From: Neocallimastix lanati (nom. inval.)
Taxonomy: Eukaryota; Neocallimastigomycota; Neocallimastigomycetes; Neocallimastigales; Neocallimastigaceae
Assembly (NCBI GenBank): GCA_016946835.1
Contig: JACVTC010000256.1
Span: 16,001-80,000, forward strand
Direction: 5' to 3'
Length of the DNA stretch: 64,000 bases
The position numbers and the translations under genes were made by a program. A model generated the notes under the pieces. That model was not told the DNA's origin. It saw only the letters and a list, made by a program, of their open reading frames with translations, and did not search any database. Shown here one piece after another: positions 1-12,100 of the stretch (the stretch's first letter is position 1; every line of letters starts with the position of its first letter).

Positions 1-35
1 GCTTTTTAAATTTAAATAAATTAAATCGGAGAGAT

Positions 36-320
36 GTGCTTTTCACAAAATGTGGCTTAAAATATTTTTATTATTTATTATTTATTTATTATATTATTAT
101 AATTATTTATTATATTTATTATTTGTTATTATATTTTATATTTATTATTTGCTATTGTTTATTATTTGTTATTATTTTTTATATTTATTATTTCCTATTA
201 TTTATTATTTGCTATTATTTATTATTTATTATTTATTATTTACTAGGGTTATTTATTGGTTAAAAAAATATATATTGTGGCAATTAATTAAAAATATTTA
301 AGCCACATTGTGAAAAACAC
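36..320. mobile_element. Small MITE-like element with terminal inverted repeats
   Basis: The left arm (36-67, core CACAAAATGTGGCTTAAAA) and the right arm (292-320, core TTTAAGCCACATTGTG) are imperfect inverted repeats of about 30 bp around an interior of TTATTTA-type microsatellite. No protein is encoded; reading frames across it are low-complexity Leu/Tyr/Ile strings. The same GCCACATT-containing arms recur at 1637-1907 and in copy B, which suggests a small non-autonomous element family. Target-site duplications were not resolved. Confidence 0.45.
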
Positions 321-1042
321 AATTGCGAAATGCACATTTGCACATTCATAAAATTGCATTTGAAAATGTGGCTTTTTAAAGTTTTAAATAATTAATTAAT
401 AAATAAAAGTTAGGGTCAGAGATTTTTTAATTTTTATATTATTAAGTTATTAATAATATAAATATTATAATATATTATTCTACTATTTTAAATAATTTAA
501 AAAAATATTAATAAAAAATTATATAAGTGTATGTATATAATGTATATAAATAAATTTAATTGTAAATATTAATGTATATATATTAATTATGTAAATAAAT
601 ATTTTAATAAAAATATTAATGAATATATATTTATATACTATAAATAAATATTATAATGTATATTAATGAATATTTATTAATAATACAAATTAATATTATA
701 ATATATATAAATTAATATTTAATAACAATATAAATAAATATGTATATATATATAAATGAATATTTAATAACAATATAAATAAATATTTTAATATATATAT
801 TAATGTATATATATTAATTTTTTAAATAAATATTTTTATATATCTATTAATGAACATGTTTTAATAACATAAATAAATAATTCAATATATATATTAATGA
901 ATATTTATTAATAAAATAAATAAATAGGGTTATGAGTTCCATTTCGGATAACGTGGCTTGTTAAAATTTAAATAAATAAAATAAAATTTAAAAATCTCTA
1001 ACCCTAATATTTATTTATTATTATTTAATTTTTATTTCTTTT

Positions 1043-1089
<47 letters not shown>

Positions 1090-1636
1090 TTTTATTTTTA
1101 TTATTATTATTTATTTATTTTAAAAAATAGTTATATAAAAAAAAATATAAATCAATAAAAAATATTTTAAATAAAAAATATACATTTATATTTAAAATTT
1201 AAAAAGGTTTATACATATATTTAAAATATAAAAAATTAATTATATTTAAATTTTAAAAATCCTTATAAATATCTTTAAAGTTATATTTAAAACTTTAAAA
1301 GGTTATATATCTTTTAATTATAAAAAAAATATTCCTTAAATATTCTTCAGAAATATAAATAAATGTTTTAAAATAAATTTTCTTTAAATGTTTATTAATT
1401 ATTTAAGGTTAATAAAACAATTGTGACAGAATTCAGATAATCCTTTTCGTTTGATAATTAACCTGTAATTTATTATAAATTGGTATTTTCATTACTTAAT
1501 TTAATTAAATATTTAAACTATCATTTAATATTATCATTTCTTATTTCTTCCAGTATCATCAAACATTGTTTATATCATAAGAAAGTTTATTTACTTATTT
1601 TTTTTTTTTTTTGTTATTTATGATTTAATTGAGGAT
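321..1636. other. AT-rich non-coding stretch
   Basis: It holds irregular TATTAATGAATAT-type repeats (about 420-910), a variant of the GCCACATT motif at 945-958, and a T-run of about 40 bp near 1047-1087 that is shorter in copy B. No coding region, RNA gene or recognisable regulatory site was seen. Confidence 0.7.
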
Positions 1637-1907
1637 AGTGCATTTCGCAATGTGGCGTATTTTTGTATTTTACTATTTTTTTAATAATATAATAAATAAT
1701 AAGTATTCTTTTTTCTTTTTTATATATAATTTATTAATATTCCATTGTAAAAATAAGTTTTTATAAAAAATAATTTTTAATATTTCTTTTGAAATAGTAA
1801 TTATTTTTATATTTATTTATGATTATATAGAATATCTTAAAAATGTATGGCTTTATTTTTTTAAATATTTAAGCCACATTACAAATCAAATTATTGTGAA
1901 ATGTACT
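1637..1907. mobile_element. Second MITE-like inverted-repeat element
   Basis: The left arm (1637-1660, containing TGCATTTCGCAATGTGGC) and the right arm (about 1861-1907, containing AAGCCACATTAC and TTGTGAAATGTAC) are imperfect inverted complements around an AT-only interior of about 200 bp. The core arm motif is shared with the element at 36-320. No ORF is present. Confidence 0.4.
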
Positions 1908-2234
1908 ATATTCGAATTACTTGCATAAATCCCATTTTTTTTGTGATACTTTATTAAATATATGTTTAAGTTTATACTGAAAAGAATTGAACTTTTTGCC
2001 GTTTCATCTTAAATTTTATTTTCTTCAATTGATATAGATGTATTAAATTCTTTTAGGGATGATTATTTAAGCATTCATATTTAGGGGTTTTTATTTTTTT
2101 TAACATTTAAAATAATGAAAGATTTACATTTATATAGTTTTATCATATATTATATTTAGGAATTATCTTTTTTTTTTTTTTTTTTTAAATAAATATATTT
2201 TATCTTTTTTTTTTTTTTTTTTTTTAATAAATAT
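1908..2234. other. AT-rich spacer with poly-T tracts
   Basis: Nothing coding was seen. Two T-runs (about 2168-2186 and 2204-2225) are much longer in copy B (36303-36381), which marks them as hypervariable homopolymers. Confidence 0.6.
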
Positions 2235-3310
2235 ATTTTAACTATTTAAATAAATATTTTGATATATATTTAAATGAATATATATTAATTAATTAAATAA
2301 ATATTTTGTTATATATATAAATGTATATATAATAATTATTTAAATAAATATTTTGATATATATATAAATGTATATATATTAATTAATTAAATAAATATTT
2401 TGATATATATTTAAATGAATATATAATAATTAATTATATAAATATTTTGATATATATATTAATGAATATATAATAATTAATTAAATAAATATTTTGATAT
2501 ATATATTAATGAATTTATAATAACTAATTAAATAAATATTTTGATATATATTTAAATGTATATAATAATTATTTAAATAAATATTTTGATATATATTTAA
2601 ATGTATATAATAATTATTTAAATAAATATTTTGATATATATATTAGTGAATATATAATAATCAATTAAATAAATATTTTGATATATATATTAGTGAATAT
2701 ATAATAAATAATTGAATAAATATTTTGATATATATATTAATGAAAATATAATAATTAATTAAATAAATATTTTGATATATATATAAATGTATATATATTA
2801 ATTAATTAAATAAATATTTTGATATATATTTAAATGAATATATAATAATTAATTAAATAAATATTTTGATATATATTTAAATGAATATATAATAATTATT
2901 TAAATAAATATTTTGATATATATATAAATGTATATATATTAATTAATAAAATAAATAATTTGATATATATATTAGTGAATATATATTAATTATTTGAATA
3001 AATAATTTGATATATATATTAGTGAATATATAATAATCAATTAAATAAATATTTTGATATATATATTAGTGAATATATAATAAATAATTGAATAAATAAT
3101 TTGATATATATATTAGTGAATATATAATAAATAATTAAATAAATATTTTGATATATATATTAATGAAAATATAATAATTAATTAAATAAATATTTTGATA
3201 TATATTTAAATGAATATATATTAATTAATTAAATAAATATTTTGATATATATATTAATGAATATATATTAATTAATTAAATAAATATTTTGATATATATA
3301 TTAATGAATA
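2235..3310. repeat. 47-48-bp AT-only tandem array (left arm)
   Basis: About 22 units run head to tail with the core AAATAAATATTTTGATATAT followed by ATTAATGAATATATAATAA variants. The period measured between cores is 47 bp (2295, 2342, 2389). Copy B has only about 17 units (36400-37182). The reverse complement of the same unit forms the array at 8205-8706, so the AAATA tract between them is flanked by inverted arrays. Confidence 0.85.
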
Positions 3311-6300
3311 TTTAAATAAAGAATAAAATAAAGATAAAATAAAATAAAGAATAAAATAAAGATAAAATATAATAAAGAGAAAAAAAATAAAATAAAAAAA
3401 ATAAAATAAAATAAAGAATAAAATAAAGAATAAAATAAAAAATAAAATAAAATAAAGAATAAAATAAAAATAAAGAATAAAATAAAAATAAAGAATAAAA
3501 TAAATCAAAATAACATAAAATAAAATAAAGAATAAAATAAAGAATAAAATAAAAAATAAAATAAAATAAAGAATAAAATAAAAATAAAGAATAAAATAAA
3601 ATAAATCAAAATAACATAAAATAAAATAAAGAATAAAATAAAATAAAAAATAAAATAAAATAAAGAATAAAATAAATCAAAATAACATAAAATAAAATAA
3701 AGAATAAAATAAAGAATAAAATAAAGATAAATAAAATTAAATAAAGAATAAAATAAAAAAAAAAATAAAATAAAATAAAATAAAAAAGAAATAAAATAAA
3801 ATAAAATAAAGAATAAAAAGAAATAAAATAAAAATAAAATAAAATAAAATAAAATAAAATAAAAATAAAATAAAATAAAATAAAAAATAAAATAAAAAAG
3901 AAATAAAAAAAAAATAAAGAATAAAATAAAATAAAAAATTAAGATAAAATAAAACATAAAGAATAAAATAAAATAAAATAAAGAATAAAAAAGAAATAAA
4001 ATAAAATAAAGAATAAAAAAGAAATAAAATAAAATAAAGAATAAAATAAATCAAAATAAAGAATAAAAAAAATAAAAAATTAAAATAAATCAAAATAAAG
4101 AATTGAATGAAATAAAAAATTAAAATAAAATAAAATAAAGAATAAAATAAAATAAAATAAAATAAAGAATAAAATAAAATAAAATAAAATAAAATAAAAT
4201 AAAATAAAATAAAATAAAATAAAATAAAATAAAATAAAATAAAATAAAATAAAATAAAATAAAATAAAATAAAAAATAAATCAAAATAAAATAAAATAAA
4301 GAATAAAATAAATCAAAATAAAATATAATAAAGAATAAAATAAATCAAAATAAAATAAAGAATAAAATAAATCAAAATAAAGAATAAAATAAAATAAAAA
4401 ATTAAAATAAATCAAAATAAAGAATTGAATGAAATAAAAAATTAAAATAAAATAAAATAAAGAATAAAATAAAATAAAATAAAATAAAGAATAAAATAAA
4501 ATAAAATAAAGAATAAAAGAGAAATAAAATAAAATAAAGAATAAAATAAATCAAAATAAAATAAAATAAAGAATAAAATAAATCAAAATAAAATAAAATA
4601 AAGAATAAAAAAGAAATAAAATAAAATAAATCAAAATAAAGAATTGAATGAAATAAAAAATTAAAATAAAATAAAATAAAGAATAAAATAAAATAAAATA
4701 AAATAAAGAATAAAATAAAATAAAATAAAATAAAATAAAATAAAATAAAATAAAAAATAAATCAAAATAAAGAATAAAATAAATCAAAATAAATCAAAAT
4801 AAAGAATAAAATAAAATAAAAAATTAAAATAAATCAAAATAAAGAATTGAATGAAATAAAAAATTAAAATAAAATAAAATAAAGAATAAAATAAAATAAA
4901 ATAAAATAAAGAATAAAATAAAATAAAATAAAATAAAATAAAATAAAATAAAATAAAAAATAAATCAAAATAAAGAATAAAATAAATCAAAATAAAATAT
5001 AATTAAGAATAAAATAAATCAAAATAAAATAAAATAAAAAATAAAATAAAATAAAATAAAGAATAAAATAAAAAAGATATAAAAAAAAATAAAGAATAAA
5101 ATAAAAAAAAATAAAGAATAAAATAAAATAAAATAAAGAATAAAAGAGAAATAAAATAAAATAAAATAAAATAAAATAAAATAAAGAATAGAATAAAATA
5201 AAATAAATAATAAAATATAAAGAAATAAAATAAAACATAAAAAATAAATAAATAATAAAAAAAAAAAAAATAAAACATAAAGAATAAAATAAAGATAAAT
5301 AAAATAAAATAAAGAATAGAATAAAATAAAATAAAGAATAAAATATAAAGAAAATAAATAAAAAAAATAAAATAAAACATAAAGAATAAAAAAAAAATAA
5401 AATAAAACATAAAGAATAAAAAAAAAATAAAATAAAACATAAAGAATAAAAAAAAATAAAATAAAACATAAAGAATAAAAAAAATAAAATAAAACATAAA
5501 GAATAAAAAAAAAATAAAATAAAACATAAAGAATAAAATAAAATAAAGAATAAAATAAAATATAATAAGGAATAAAATAAATCAAAATAAAATATAATAA
5601 AGAATAAAATAAATCAAAATAAAATATAATAAAGAATAAAATAAATCAAAAAAAATAAAATAAAAAAAAAATAAAATAAAACATAAAGAATAAAATAAAG
5701 ATAAATAAAATAAAATAAAGAATAGAATAAAATAAAATAAAGAATAAAATATAAAGAAAATAAATAAAAAAAATAAAATAAAACATAAAGAATAAAAAAA
5801 AATAAAATAAAACATAAAGAATAAAATAAAATAAAATAAAATAAAATAAAATAAAATAAAGAATAAAATAAATCAAAATAAAATATAATAAAGAATAAAA
5901 TAAATCAAAAAAAATAAAATAAAAAAAAAATAAAATAAAACATAAAGAATAAAAAAAAGATAAATAAAATAAAATAAAATAAAATAAAATAAAATAAAGA
6001 ATAAAATAAAATAAAGAATAAAATATAAAGAAAATAAATAAAAAAAATAAAATAAAGAATAAAATATAAAGAAAATAAATAAAAAAAATAAAATAAAGAT
6101 AAATAAAATAAAATAAATAAAATAAAATAAAGAATAAAATAAAATAAAATAAAGAATAAAATAAAGATAAATAAAATAAAATAAAGAATAGAATAAAATA
6201 AAATAAAGAATAAATAAAATATAAAGAAATAAAATATATCATAAAAAATAAATAAAAAATAAAATAAAAAAAAATAAAATAAAACATAAAGAATAAAATA

Positions 6301-7750
6301 AAGATAAATAAAATAAAATAAAGAATAAAATAAAAATTAAAATAAAATAAAAAAGAAATAAAATAAAACATAAAAAATAAAATATAAAGAAATAAAATAT
6401 ATCATAAAAAATAAATAAAAAATAAAATAAAGAATAGAATAAAATAAAACATAAAGAATAAAATAAAACATAAAGAATAAAATAAAGATAAATAAAATAA
6501 AATAAAGATAAATAAAATAAAATAAATAAAATAAAATAAAGAATAAAATAAAATAAAATAAAGAATAAAATAAAGATAAATAAAATAAAATAAAGAATAG
6601 AATAAAATAAAATAAAGAATAAATAAAATATAAAGAAATAAAATATATCATTAAAAAATAAATAAAAAATAAAATAAAAAAAAATAAAATAAAACATAAA
6701 GAATAAAATAAAGATAAATAAAATAAAATAAAGAATAGAATAAAATAAAATAAAGAATAAAACAAAGATAAATAAAATAAAATAAAGAATAGAATAAAAT
6801 AAAATAAAGAATAAAACAAAGATAAATAAAATAAAATAAAGAATAGAATAAAATAAAATAAAGAATAAAATAAAGATAAATAAAATAAAATAAAGAATAG
6901 AATAAAATAAAAATAAAGAATAAAACAAAGATAAATAAAATAAAATAAAGAATAAAATAAAGATAAATAAAATAAAATAAAGAATAAAATAAAATAAAAT
7001 AAAGAATAGAATAAAATAAAATAAAGAATAAAATAAAATAAAATAAAGAATAGAATAAAATAAAATAAAGAATAAAATAAAGATAAATAAAATAAAATAA
7101 AGAATAGAATAAAATAAAATAAAGAATAAAATAAAATAAAATAAAGAATAAAATAAAATAAAATAAAGAATAAAATAAAATAAAATAAAGAATAAAATAA
7201 AATAAAATAAAGAATAAAATAAAATAAAATAAAGAATAAAATAAAAAAGAAATAAAATAAAATAAAAAATAAAATAAAATAAAATAAAAAATAAAATAAA
7301 ATAAAATAAAATAAAAAATAAAATAAAATAAAATAAAATAAAATAAAGAATAAAATAAAAAAGAAATAAGAATAGAATAAAATAAAATAAAGAATAAAAT
7401 AAAGATAAATAAAATAAAATAAAGAATAGAATAAAATAAAATAAAGAATAAAATAAAATAAAATAAAGAATTAAATAAAATAAAATAAAGAATAGAATAA
7501 AAAAGAAATAAAATAAAATAAAGAATAAAATAAAATAAAATAAAATAAAAAATAAAATAAAATAAAATAAAATAAAAAATAAAATAAAATAAAATAAAAT
7601 AAAGAATAAAATAAAGAATAAAATAAAATAAAAAATAAAATAAAATAAAATAAAATAAAATAAAGAATAAAATAAAAAAGAAATAAAATAAATAAAATAA
7701 AATAAAGAATAAAAAAGAAATAAAATAAAAAATAAAACGAAAAATAAAAA
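3311..7750. repeat. 4.4-kb strand-asymmetric AAATA/AATAAAG tract
   Basis: The plus strand is almost only A, T and G with very rare C, made of (AAAAT)n blocks punctuated by AAAG, AATC and AACAT variants. Higher-order blocks recur, for example modules with AAAACATAAAG. The minus strand shows several long open frames of Phe/Ile/Leu/Tyr strings, but they are produced by the pentamer repeat in overlapping frames and are not genes. Copy B (37183-41779) is similar with local expansions. Confidence 0.9.
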
Positions 7751-8204
7751 CATTTAATGACTATTTTTTTTTTAAGGAATATATTATTTATAGCAATACT
7801 TTTTTTATTTAAAAGAATAATTTTTTTTAAATAATATTTTATTCTTTTAAATAATATTTTATTTGAAGTTTATTTTAAAGTATCATTTTTTTTTTATTAT
7901 TAAGAATATTTTTTTTTTTTTAGGTATAGGTACTTTTTTTAAATACAAATATTTTTAAGACTTTTTTAATTTTTAAATATAAGAATATATATATATTTTA
8001 TTATTTAAATATTTTTATTGAATATTTTATTTTATATTTATTTATTTATTTTTTTTTAAAATAAAAATAAATAAGAAAAAAAAAAAAAAAAAAAAAAAAA
8101 AACTTTAATACTAATTTAACATTATTTATTAAAACTGCTTATTTATTAATTCAATTATTAAAAATTTAGTTAGCCACATTTTTCGAAATACTATAATTCC
8201 ATAT
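7751..8204. other. AT-rich spacer
   Basis: It contains a poly-A run (about 8078-8101) and a GCCACATTTTTCGAAAT motif near 8172 that resembles the arms of the small inverted-repeat elements. No gene was seen. Confidence 0.6.
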
Positions 8205-8706
8205 TCATTAGTATATTAAAATATTTATTTATATTATTAATATATATTCATTAAAATATATATTAAAATATTTATTTATATTATTAATATATATTCATTA
8301 AAATATATAATAAATAATTTATTTATATTATTAATATATATTCATTAAAATATATAATAAATAATTTATTTATATTATTAATATATATTCATTAAAATAT
8401 ATAATAAATAATTTATTTATGTTATTAATATATATTTATTAAAATATATAATAAATAATTTATTTATATTATTTATATATATTCATTAAAATAGATATTA
8501 AAATATTTATTTATATTATTAATATATATTCATTAAAATATATATCGAAATATTTATTTAAGTAATTAATAAATATTCATTAATATATATATCAAAATAT
8601 TTATTTAAGTAATTAGTAAATATTCATTAATATATATATCAAAATATTTATTTAAGTAATTAATATATATTCATTAATATATATATTAAAATATTTATTT
8701 AAGTAA
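8205..8706. repeat. 47-48-bp tandem array in inverted orientation (right arm)
   Basis: About 10-11 units of TATATTCATTAATATATATA followed by TCAAAATATTTATTTAAG are the reverse complement of the unit at 2235-3310. Two subtypes are present, with the ATAATAAATAATTT variant clustered at the left end. Copy B corresponds to 42240-42782. Confidence 0.8.
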
Positions 8707-8905
8707 TTATTTTATTTTTTTTATTCTTTATTTTATTTTATTTTATTTTATTTTTTTTATTTTATTTTTTTTTTATATTCTTTATTTTATTTTATTTTTT
8801 ATTATATTATTTTTTATTTCTTTTTTATGTTTTATTTTATTTATTTTTTATTTTATTTATTTTTTATTTTATTTTATTTATTTTTTATTTTATATTTTTA
8901 TATTA
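8707..8905. repeat. Inverted short copy of the AAATA tract
   Basis: TTTTATTCTTTATTTTATT-type sequence is the reverse complement of the motifs at 3311-7750, directly beyond the inverted 47-48-bp array. It completes a nested inverted layout. Copy B is at 42783-43005. Confidence 0.7.
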
Positions 8906-9189
8906 CAATTTTTTTTATATTTTGATTTATTTAATTAGAAATTGCTTTAAAGAAAATATTTTATTGTATTAAAAAAAAAAAAAAATAAATAATTTATTAG
9001 TTAAAAATTAAAATAATAAATAATTAATCTTATAAATATTATTAACTATTAATTGAATATATATAAATTATTTGATGGATGATATAATCCATTAAATTAA
9101 AAATTTAATATTATAAATAAATTTTTATTAAACATAAAAATATATCAAAACAATTTTTTCTTAAAATATTATTTAATTTTAATAAGATT
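8906..9189. other. AT-rich spacer
   Basis: No gene, RNA or ordered repeat was recognised. Confidence 0.5.
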
Positions 9190-9845
9190 AACATAAATTA
9201 AAGATAAATTATCCTATGATAATTTCATTTTTTTATGTAAAAATCATTTATAGTTCATGTGGAAAACATAAATAAATGACAAAATAGCATATGATTTTTA
9301 CATAATTTTATGAAAATAAAGCATTATTTTTCATGTGGAAAACATAAATAAATGACAAATTAGCATATGATTTTTACATAATTTTATATAAAAAAACATT
9401 AATTTTTCATGTGAAAAACATAAATTAATGACAAAATATCATATGATTTTTACATAATTTTATGTAAAAAAACATTAATTTTTCATGTGAAAAACATAAA
9501 TAAATGACAAAATATCATATGATTTTTACATAATTTTATGTAAAAAAACATTAATTTTTCATGTGAAAAACATAAATTAAAGACAAATTATCATATGATT
9601 TTTACATAATTTTATGTAAAAAACATTAATTTTCATGTGAAAAACATAAATTAATGCCAAAATATCATATGATTTTTATATAATTTTATGTAAAAAACAT
9701 TTATTTTTCATGTGAAAAACATAAATTAAAGACAAAATATCATATGATTTTTACATAATTTTATGTAAAAAACATTTATTTTTCATGTGAAAAACATAAA
9801 TTAATGATAAAAAAAATTAATGATGAAATATCAAATGATGATTTA
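9190..9845. repeat. 76-bp tandem array with internal palindromes
   Basis: Seven good units are marked by CATATGATTTTTACATAATT, plus degenerate edge units, with a period of about 76 bp. Each unit carries short dyads (ATCATATGAT, CATAATTTTATG) and a CATGTGAAAAACAT segment. Copy B has six good units (43335-43860). No ORF. Confidence 0.85.
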
Positions 9846-10085
9846 TATAATTTAATATAAGAAAACAAATAAAATTATATTTTATTTTTTTTATATTTAA
9901 TTGCAATTATTTTAAATTATATAATTATTAATAGATTAGTATGTTGTTTGAATAATATTAATCAATATTAAAAATTTAAAAAATTTTTATATTTATATTT
10001 ATTTTTTATTTTATATTTTATATTTGATTTTAATTTATTTTAAATTATTACTTAGATTTTAATTTGCATTAGAATAAAGTTAATT
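9846..10085. other. AT-rich spacer
   Basis: No coding or structural feature was recognised. Confidence 0.5.
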
Positions 10086-10420
10086 AATTAAATTTATAAT
10101 GATTAAATAATTAATAACATATAATTATGATATTATAAAATTTATATTTTTAATTTTATAATGATTAAATAATAAATAAAATAATAATATTTTTTATATT
10201 TTTACTTTTATAATGATTAAATAATTAATAACATATAATTATAATATTAATAAAATTTTATTATTTAATAATGATTAAATAATTAATAAAATTTACTATG
10301 ATATTATAGAAATTTTTATTTTTAATTAAATAATTATTAAATAATAAATAATATATCATTATTATTTATATTTTTAATTTGATAAGGGTTAAATAATAAA
10401 TAAAATATATATATAATATT
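10086..10420. repeat. Degenerate roughly 62-bp tandem array
   Basis: Five to six units carry TAATGATTAAATAATTAATA followed by ACATATAATTATGATATTA and a TTTTTAATTTTAT tail. Units differ by small indels. Copy B (44105-44500) has a related but not identical unit count. Confidence 0.65.
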
Positions 10421-11697
10421 ATTAAAATTCACATTTTTAATTAAAATATAATTTTTAAATAAAATTTAAATTTATATCTTTATAATTAATTATATATTAT
10501 ATTGTGAAGTATATATAATTATATTGATAATAAATATTATTTGCAATATATTAAATTTTAAATAAAATATTACTATTTTTAAATAATAATTTACTTAATC
10601 TCAATGATAGTATACAAATACAGCTATTATTTTATTAATAAAAATTTAAATTATATTATAAATGATATGAACAATTAAATTTTAAAATTATTAAAAATAT
10701 TTATTTTATTTGTTTAATTATTAGTAAAAAAGAATAATAAGAATATTACATTATACATATGGAAACATTTATAATATTAAAATTTAATATAGAAGATAAA
10801 AAAAAAATTTTTTTTATATATTTATATAAAATAAATAAAAATATTTAATTTTTTTTTTTTTTTTTTAATTTAAAATTTTGTTATTTTTTGTTTTAATGTA
10901 TAAATTAAAAAAAAAAAATGAAAGTTTATTTTAAAATATAATGTATATATATAAAAAATTTTTTTTTATATTCAAGTATATATAAAAATTGAAATTTTTT
11001 ATTTTTAATTAGTTCAGAATTATTTTATTTTTACTATTAATGTATAAAAAAATAAACATAAAAATAATTATTAATATTTTAAATTAATAATAATAAATTT
11101 AAAAATTTATAAAAAAATAATTTTATGTAAATAATGTATATTATTAAATTATGTTTTAAGTGGTAAAATGATATAAATTTATATTAATATATGTATATAA
11201 TTATTTTTTTAGAATATAAAATTTAAATGATTTTTCAATTTAAAATTAAATACTTTATATAAAAATTTCAATTAATATATAATATTAATTTAAATAAATT
11301 TAATATTTAATAGTATAATATTACTTCTATTTAAATTTAATATTAAATATTATTATATTATTATTAAAATATTTTATTTATTATAGTATATTTTTAGTAA
11401 TTAGTATTAACGTTTGAATATAATAATCTTGATAGATTACTATAAATATTAAAATATTTCGTTTTTAAAAAATATAATTATTCGTATAAAATAATATATA
11501 TATTATTTTTATTATTTATTTTATTTATTTTCTAAATAAAAAGAAAATAAATTGCAATAAAAGATATTTAAAAGAATTAATAATTGAATTATTTTTTATA
11601 AAGGAAAGTATTTATTAAAAAAATTAATAAAAAAAAAATATTAATATAATTAAATTAATTTAAAAATTCAATTATCGAATATTTTTAGTTTTATAAT
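10421..11697. other. AT-rich non-coding end of block A
   Basis: It is almost pure A/T with no ordered repeat or ORF. It matches 44500-45789 closely and ends abruptly after TTTTATAAT where the telomere-like junction starts. Confidence 0.6.
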
Positions 11698-11715
11698 AGG
11701 GGGTTAGGGGTTAGG
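11698..11715 (+). repeat. Telomere-like junction repeat (TTAGGG/TTAGGGG)
   Basis: AGGGGGTTAGGGGTTAGG lies exactly where blocks A and B stop matching. It is followed by TTTTAAACG, the 3' end of the minus-strand gag-only element. The G-rich strand reads rightward, as on a right chromosome end. It may be a captured telomere seed or the element's own variable 3' tail. Confidence 0.75.
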
Positions 11716-12100
11716 TTTTAAACGTTATAATTTTATTTAATAAAATTAATCATAATAGTTAATACATTATTAATGTATATATAATTACATGGAATCATGA
11801 CTACATGACTTTGAGTAATTTAATACAAATTTTTAATAAGAAGAGAAGATAAAAATTCAGTAAAATAGTAAAGTAAATATTTAAAGAGTTTAAGATTTTA
11901 AAAAGAAAAATTATTCCTTTTTTAAAGTAAATGATTAATTAAAGTAATTCTAATTAAGAATTTTTAATAGTTATCTAAAAGAATATAAAGTTTTTATAAT
12001 CTAGTAGAATATTTTAAAATAAAATTTATAAAGAAATTAAATTTTAGCTTGTTCGTAAAGTAAGTATATTTATTTAAAACTGAAATCGTATGAAATATAT

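Larger units (their letters stand above)
1..11697. repeat. Large duplicated non-coding block, copy A
   Basis: Position 1 matches 34145 and the match continues to 11697/45789, in direct orientation, at very high identity outside the tandem arrays. Indels are mainly in homopolymers and repeat copy number. The block contains small inverted-repeat elements, a 47-48-bp array, a 4.4-kb AAATA-type tract, an inverted 47-48-bp array, a 76-bp array and a roughly 62-bp array, and no credible gene. Its right edge is abrupt: it stops at 11697 against a TTAGGG-like junction, whereas copy B continues about 780 bp more. The left edge is cut by the window. A subtelomeric or other segmental duplication is inferred. 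Confidence 0.9.

Noticed and set aside
36-301. Two overlapping 75-83-codon hydrophobic frames resembling membrane peptides
   Set aside because: Both come from TTATTTA microsatellite inside an inverted-repeat element.
990-1010. CTCTAACCCTAATA as a telomere remnant (also near 35150)
   Set aside because: Less than two units, no element end adjacent, and in the orientation opposite to the clear junctions.
3272-7753. Many overlapping minus-strand frames of up to 504 codons rich in Phe, Ile, Leu and Tyr, and the same at 37144-41781
   Set aside because: They are translations of an AAAAT-type pentamer repeat, open in several frames at once, with no domain or composition of a real protein.
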